In this document: positions 5,534 through 8,286 of the stretch, in pieces
Layout: every line of letters begins with the position of its first letter
Numbering within the stretch: the stretch's first letter is position 1
NCBI GenBank assembly: GCA_027013765.1
Contig: JALWGG010000215.1
Coordinates: 1 to 8,286, forward strand
Source of the DNA: Acidilobaceae archaeon
Lineage (GTDB): Archaea > Thermoproteota > Thermoprotei_A > Sulfolobales > Acidilobaceae
Direction of reading: 5' to 3'
Length of the DNA: 8,286 nucleotides
The notes under the pieces: model-generated
The model's database searches: none
Seen by the model: the letters and a program-made list of their open reading frames with translations, nothing else
Told to the model about the DNA's origin: nothing
Position numbers and translations under genes: made by a program

Positions 5534-5677
5534 ATGGTTAGGGCTGCACTACGTGACGTTGACATGCTTGTATTCACGGAGCCTGGATCGATAAAGATAT
5601 TTATGGCTAGAGAAATAAGAGTTCTACATAAAACGAACCTGAAGTGTAGAAAAGGTAGGTCGTCGGGGATGATGTAA
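5534..5677 (+). CDS. Small ORF coupled to the restriction-modification gene (47 residues)
   Basis: ATG 5534 opens 47 codons ending in TAA at 5675-5677, so the last A of the stop is the first A of the next gene's ATG. The product, MVRAALRDVDMLVFTEPGSI then KIFMAREIRVLHKTNL and a basic Lys/Arg tail, has strand-helix character and a net positive charge. The same frame is open upstream to 5459 without an ATG, overlapping the end of the 57-residue gene. No TATA element is visible at the proper distance, so it would be read from the promoter at 5291. The 1-nt overlap suggests translational coupling and, if real, a leader or regulatory peptide. It may equally be a decayed C-terminal fragment. Family unknown. 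Confidence 0.38.
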   Translation: MVRAALRDVDMLVFTEPGSIKIFMAREIRVLHKTNLKCRKGRSSGMM

Positions 5678-8286
5678 TGGCGCCGTTCCAGGAGATAAAT
5701 GTTGATGAAGCATTAACGTGTCTAAAGACAGCTGTTAGACTAGCCCACACAGAGGAGGACCTACGTGTTAGAGCTTCAGGTTGTATAGAGGAGAAGGTAC
5801 TCAAACCCCTTGGGATAGCACAGGTTGGTAGATACGAGTACACATTTGTATCGGGAGGAAGAGCAGACGCACTTTATGGGCACGTAATTATAGAGTATAA
5901 GGCCCCTGGAAAACTCTCCGCAGAGAGGGATATCGCAAAAGCTAAGGAGCAGGTCATAAAATACATTATGAAGGAAGCCGGAGTAGAGACGCGCTACAAG
6001 AACTTCTTAGGCGTAATAATTAGCGACAGAATAGCATTTGTGCGCTACAACCCCGTAACAAAACAGTGGATGCTCCGAGGACCCTACGACGTAAACAGAG
6101 AGACCGTAATTAAGCTGATAGAGGCATTAAGGGGATTAAGAAGAAAGAAACTAGGAGTAGAGGAACTCCTCACAGACTTTGGCAAACATCCTAAGACAAA
6201 GAAAATGAGCCTACTAGCTGGGAAAGCTGTAAAGACGTTGTACAATAAGCTCATCATCACGAGAAGCTCGCGAGTTAAAGTGTTATTCGAGGACTGGAAA
6301 AGGCTCTTCACCCAGGCAACAGGCTACACTCCAAATAAGTTGAAAGGTCTTGAGAAAGAATACGGAATACAAGGGAATAACGTTAACTATGATGCACTAC
6401 TATTCGCAATACATACATACTATGCCCTAATAATGAAGCTATTAGCAGCAGAAATAGCATACCTATACGGAACCGGCAGATGGCTGAAGTCCTACGTGGC
6501 TGAGCTAGAAGACGCCCACATGCGAGGAATAGAAGAACTGAGAAGCGTTTTAAATGAGCTGGAGAGCGGGGGTATATTTAGGAAACTCCTAGGCATAACA
6601 AACTTCATAGAAGGAGACTACTTCTCCTGGTACCTTGACGAATTCGACCAGGAACTAGCAGACGTTATCGCCGAAATAGCTAGAAGGCTCGCGGACTATG
6701 AGCCAGCAACACCACAGTTGGAACCGGAGAGCACAAGAGACCTACTTAAACGCCTCTACCAGCACCTAGTCCCTAAGAAGATTAGACACGACCTTGGCGA
6801 GTATTATACTCCGGATTGGCTTGCCGAGCTCGTGTTGGACGAAGTAGGCTACACTGAAGAGTACTTTGAAGAACTCGCAAAAAAGGACCCAATAGCGCCG
6901 TTTAAACTAAGGTTGCTAGACCCAGCCAGCGGCTCGGGCACATTCATTATAATGGCTATCAAGAGGCTGAGAAACTATGCCGAAAAACATTTCATGTTAG
7001 ACATAATGGTGGACTACGTCCTAAGGAACATAGTGGGATACGACCTTAACCCTCTAGCAGTACTCGCTGCCAGGACAAACTATCTATTATCAATAGCTGA
7101 TATACTCCCATACGCCAAGGGAGAAAAAGAGATACCGATATACCTGGCTGACTCTATTTTAGTGGAGTCAAGAACTAAACTCTATGGTTCATTTTACATT
7201 CTAAGAACCACGGTGGGGAATTTCGAAATAACCAAGCAGATAGATGACAGTGGTCTCTTAGGGGAATTCCTGAACCTTATAGAGTCTAACGTGAGAAACC
7301 TATACACACCAGACGATTTCCTAGAGATGTTTAAGACCAGAATAGAGCCCAAACTGAAGAAGAACTCAACTACTATAGACTATAGCTCCCTTAAGAAACT
7401 CTACAAAACATTTATAGAACTTGAGAACTCAGGGAAAAACCACGTTTGGGTATCAATAATAAGAAACGCTTTCGCACCACTACTAAAAGGAAAGTTTGAT
7501 TACGTAGTGGGTAATCCGCCTTGGGTGAATTGGGAGAATTTACCTGAAGCTTATAGGAAAGTTTCTGAAAGTCTTTGGATCAAATATGGCCTTATCCCAT
7601 CTAAGAGGAGGATTCCTGGGCTTGGAAGAGTAAAGAGAGATATATCTATGCTCTTTACCCTACGTTCGTTCGACCTCTACCTTAAGAAACATGGTAAACT
7701 TGGATTCCTCGTAACATACACAGTGCTTGTATCTAAAGCTGGAGAAGGTTTCAGAGAATTCTTCGTATATGGAAAAGAAGATAAAAAAGCAAAAATTATT
7801 AAGATACATGACTTAGAGGAGCTTCTACCATTTGAAGGTGCACAAAATAGAACAGCTATCTTGATAATAGAGGAAGGAGATACTACCTCCTTTCCCATTG
7901 AATGCATCGTGTGGAAGAGTCATACTCGGAATATACCAGCCGAAGCGGAGTTTCCCGAGGTAATGCGGATAACTAAGAGGCTCCGAATGTTTATGATACC
8001 TCTCGTGCCAAGCTCTCCGGGCTCGCAATGGATAGAAGTATTATATCCTGATATTATAAAAATTGTTAAGAAGATAATAGGAGAGCAAGGATATTATAGA
8101 GCCTATGAGGGCGTGAATACTGGGTTAAATAATGTTTATTTCGTGAATATAAAAGATAGAAAAGACGGTTTAGTACTTGTTTCTAATTTGAGTAGTGGGC
8201 GTCGAAAGGTAAGCCAGGTTAGTATGTATGCTGAAGAGGACCTAGTATTTCCATTAATTAAAGGTAGAGATATTAATAAGTGGAGG
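5677..8286 (+). CDS. Type IIG-like restriction-modification enzyme (PD-ExK nuclease fused to N6-adenine methyltransferase), 3' end outside window
   Basis: An unbroken frame of 870 codons runs from ATG 5677 to the window edge. The N-terminal part carries a PD-(D/E)xK nuclease pattern: D64 in GGRADALYG and E73-x-K75 in VIIEYKAP. A helical connector (about 100-365) follows. The methyltransferase part has motif X-like LGEYYTPDWL at 373-382, the SAM-binding motif I DPASGSGTF at 415-423, GYDLNPLA at 454-461 and the catalytic motif IV NPPW at 613-616, typical of adenine-N6 gamma-class enzymes. Beyond about residue 740 the start of a target-recognition domain is present, ending near PLIKGRDINKW. Such enzymes both methylate and cut at their site, usually with 900-1,200 residues, so a short C-terminal piece is missing. 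ATG 5677 is the first start after an in-frame TAG at 5656. Asparagine codons switch completely near 7500. BREX PglX-like enzymes are an alternative, but the nuclease motif argues against them. Confidence 0.88.
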   Translation, partial: MAPFQEINVDEALTCLKTAVRLAHTEEDLRVRASGCIEEKVLKPLGIAQVGRYEYTFVSGGRADALYGHVIIEYKAPGKLSAERDIAKAKEQVIKYIMKEAGVETRYKNFLGVIISDRIAFVRYNPVTKQWMLRGPYDVNRETVIKLIEALRGLRRKKLGVEELLTDFGKHPKTKKMSLLAGKAVKTLYNKLIITRSSRVKVLFEDWKRLFTQATGYTPNKLKGLEKEYGIQGNNVNYDALLFAIHTYYALIMKLLAAEIAYLYGTGRWLKSYVAELEDAHMRGIEELRSVLNELESGGIFRKLLGITNFIEGDYFSWYLDEFDQELADVIAEIARRLADYEPATPQLEPESTRDLLKRLYQHLVPKKIRHDLGEYYTPDWLAELVLDEVGYTEEYFEELAKKDPIAPFKLRLLDPASGSGTFIIMAIKRLRNYAEKHFMLDIMVDYVLRNIVGYDLNPLAVLAARTNYLLSIADILPYAKGEKEIPIYLADSILVESRTKLYGSFYILRTTVGNFEITKQIDDSGLLGEFLNLIESNVRNLYTPDDFLEMFKTRIEPKLKKNSTTIDYSSLKKLYKTFIELENSGKNHVWVSIIRNAFAPLLKGKFDYVVGNPPWVNWENLPEAYRKVSESLWIKYGLIPSKRRIPGLGRVKRDISMLFTLRSFDLYLKKHGKLGFLVTYTVLVSKAGEGFREFFVYGKEDKKAKIIKIHDLEELLPFEGAQNRTAILIIEEGDTTSFPIECIVWKSHTRNIPAEAEFPEVMRITKRLRMFMIPLVPSSPGSQWIEVLYPDIIKIVKKIIGEQGYYRAYEGVNTGLNNVYFVNIKDRKDGLVLVSNLSSGRRKVSQVSMYAEEDLVFPLIKGRDINKWR

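Noticed and set aside
6084..6311. Minus-strand open frames within the restriction-modification gene (also 5607-5843, 7677-7907, 7825-8028)
   Set aside because: All lie antisense to an unbroken 870-codon frame with clear enzyme motifs and have Ser/Leu/Phe-rich shadow composition.
1..8286. CRISPR array, tRNA, rRNA or complete insertion sequence
   Set aside because: No regularly spaced direct repeats, no tRNA-like cloverleaf and no intact transposase motifs were found on either strand by eye.

Overview
The window looks like chromosomal DNA of a hyperthermophilic crenarchaeon. The valyl-tRNA synthetase and Pelota genes are of archaeal type, arginine is written mostly AGG/AGA and isoleucine mostly ATA, and several genes have a TATA-like element about 25 nt before the start codon, as expected for leaderless archaeal transcripts. 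Desulfurococcales or a related order is my guess; the sequence alone does not fix the genus.

Layout. (1) Positions 1-2757, minus strand: a conserved housekeeping pair, valS followed after 9 nt by pelA (Pelota/Dom34, cut by the window edge), probably one operon with a TATA element near 2800. (2) Positions 2760-4350: low-density, apparently decayed DNA. It holds coding-like fragments without proper starts (2891-3121, 3412-3528, 4173-4340), an AT-rich stretch with no gene (3122-3411), a short tandem repeat, a GC-rich run of consecutive hairpins (3649-3741), a possible leaderless 40-residue gene (3850-3972) and a pair of perfect hairpins (4044-4084). (3) Positions 4306-4871, minus strand: a broken toxin-antitoxin region. 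An intact VapB-like antitoxin gene overlaps the first codons of a VapC PIN-domain toxin whose reading frame is lost after about 13 residues. Upstream is a small ORF interrupted by two consecutive in-frame TGA codons. (4) Positions 5033-8286, plus strand: a DUF2283 gene, a 57-residue helical protein gene with its own TATA box, a 47-residue ORF whose stop overlaps the next start by 1 nt, and a large single-chain Type IIG-like restriction-modification enzyme that runs off the right edge.

The window therefore passes from the stable core genome into an accessory or defence island. Toxin-antitoxin and other gene remnants lie between the core genes and a restriction-modification gene that seems intact as far as it can be seen. 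Codon use inside that gene changes abruptly near the catalytic NPPW motif, which suggests that the target-recognition half has been exchanged. No tRNA, rRNA, CRISPR array or complete insertion sequence was seen.
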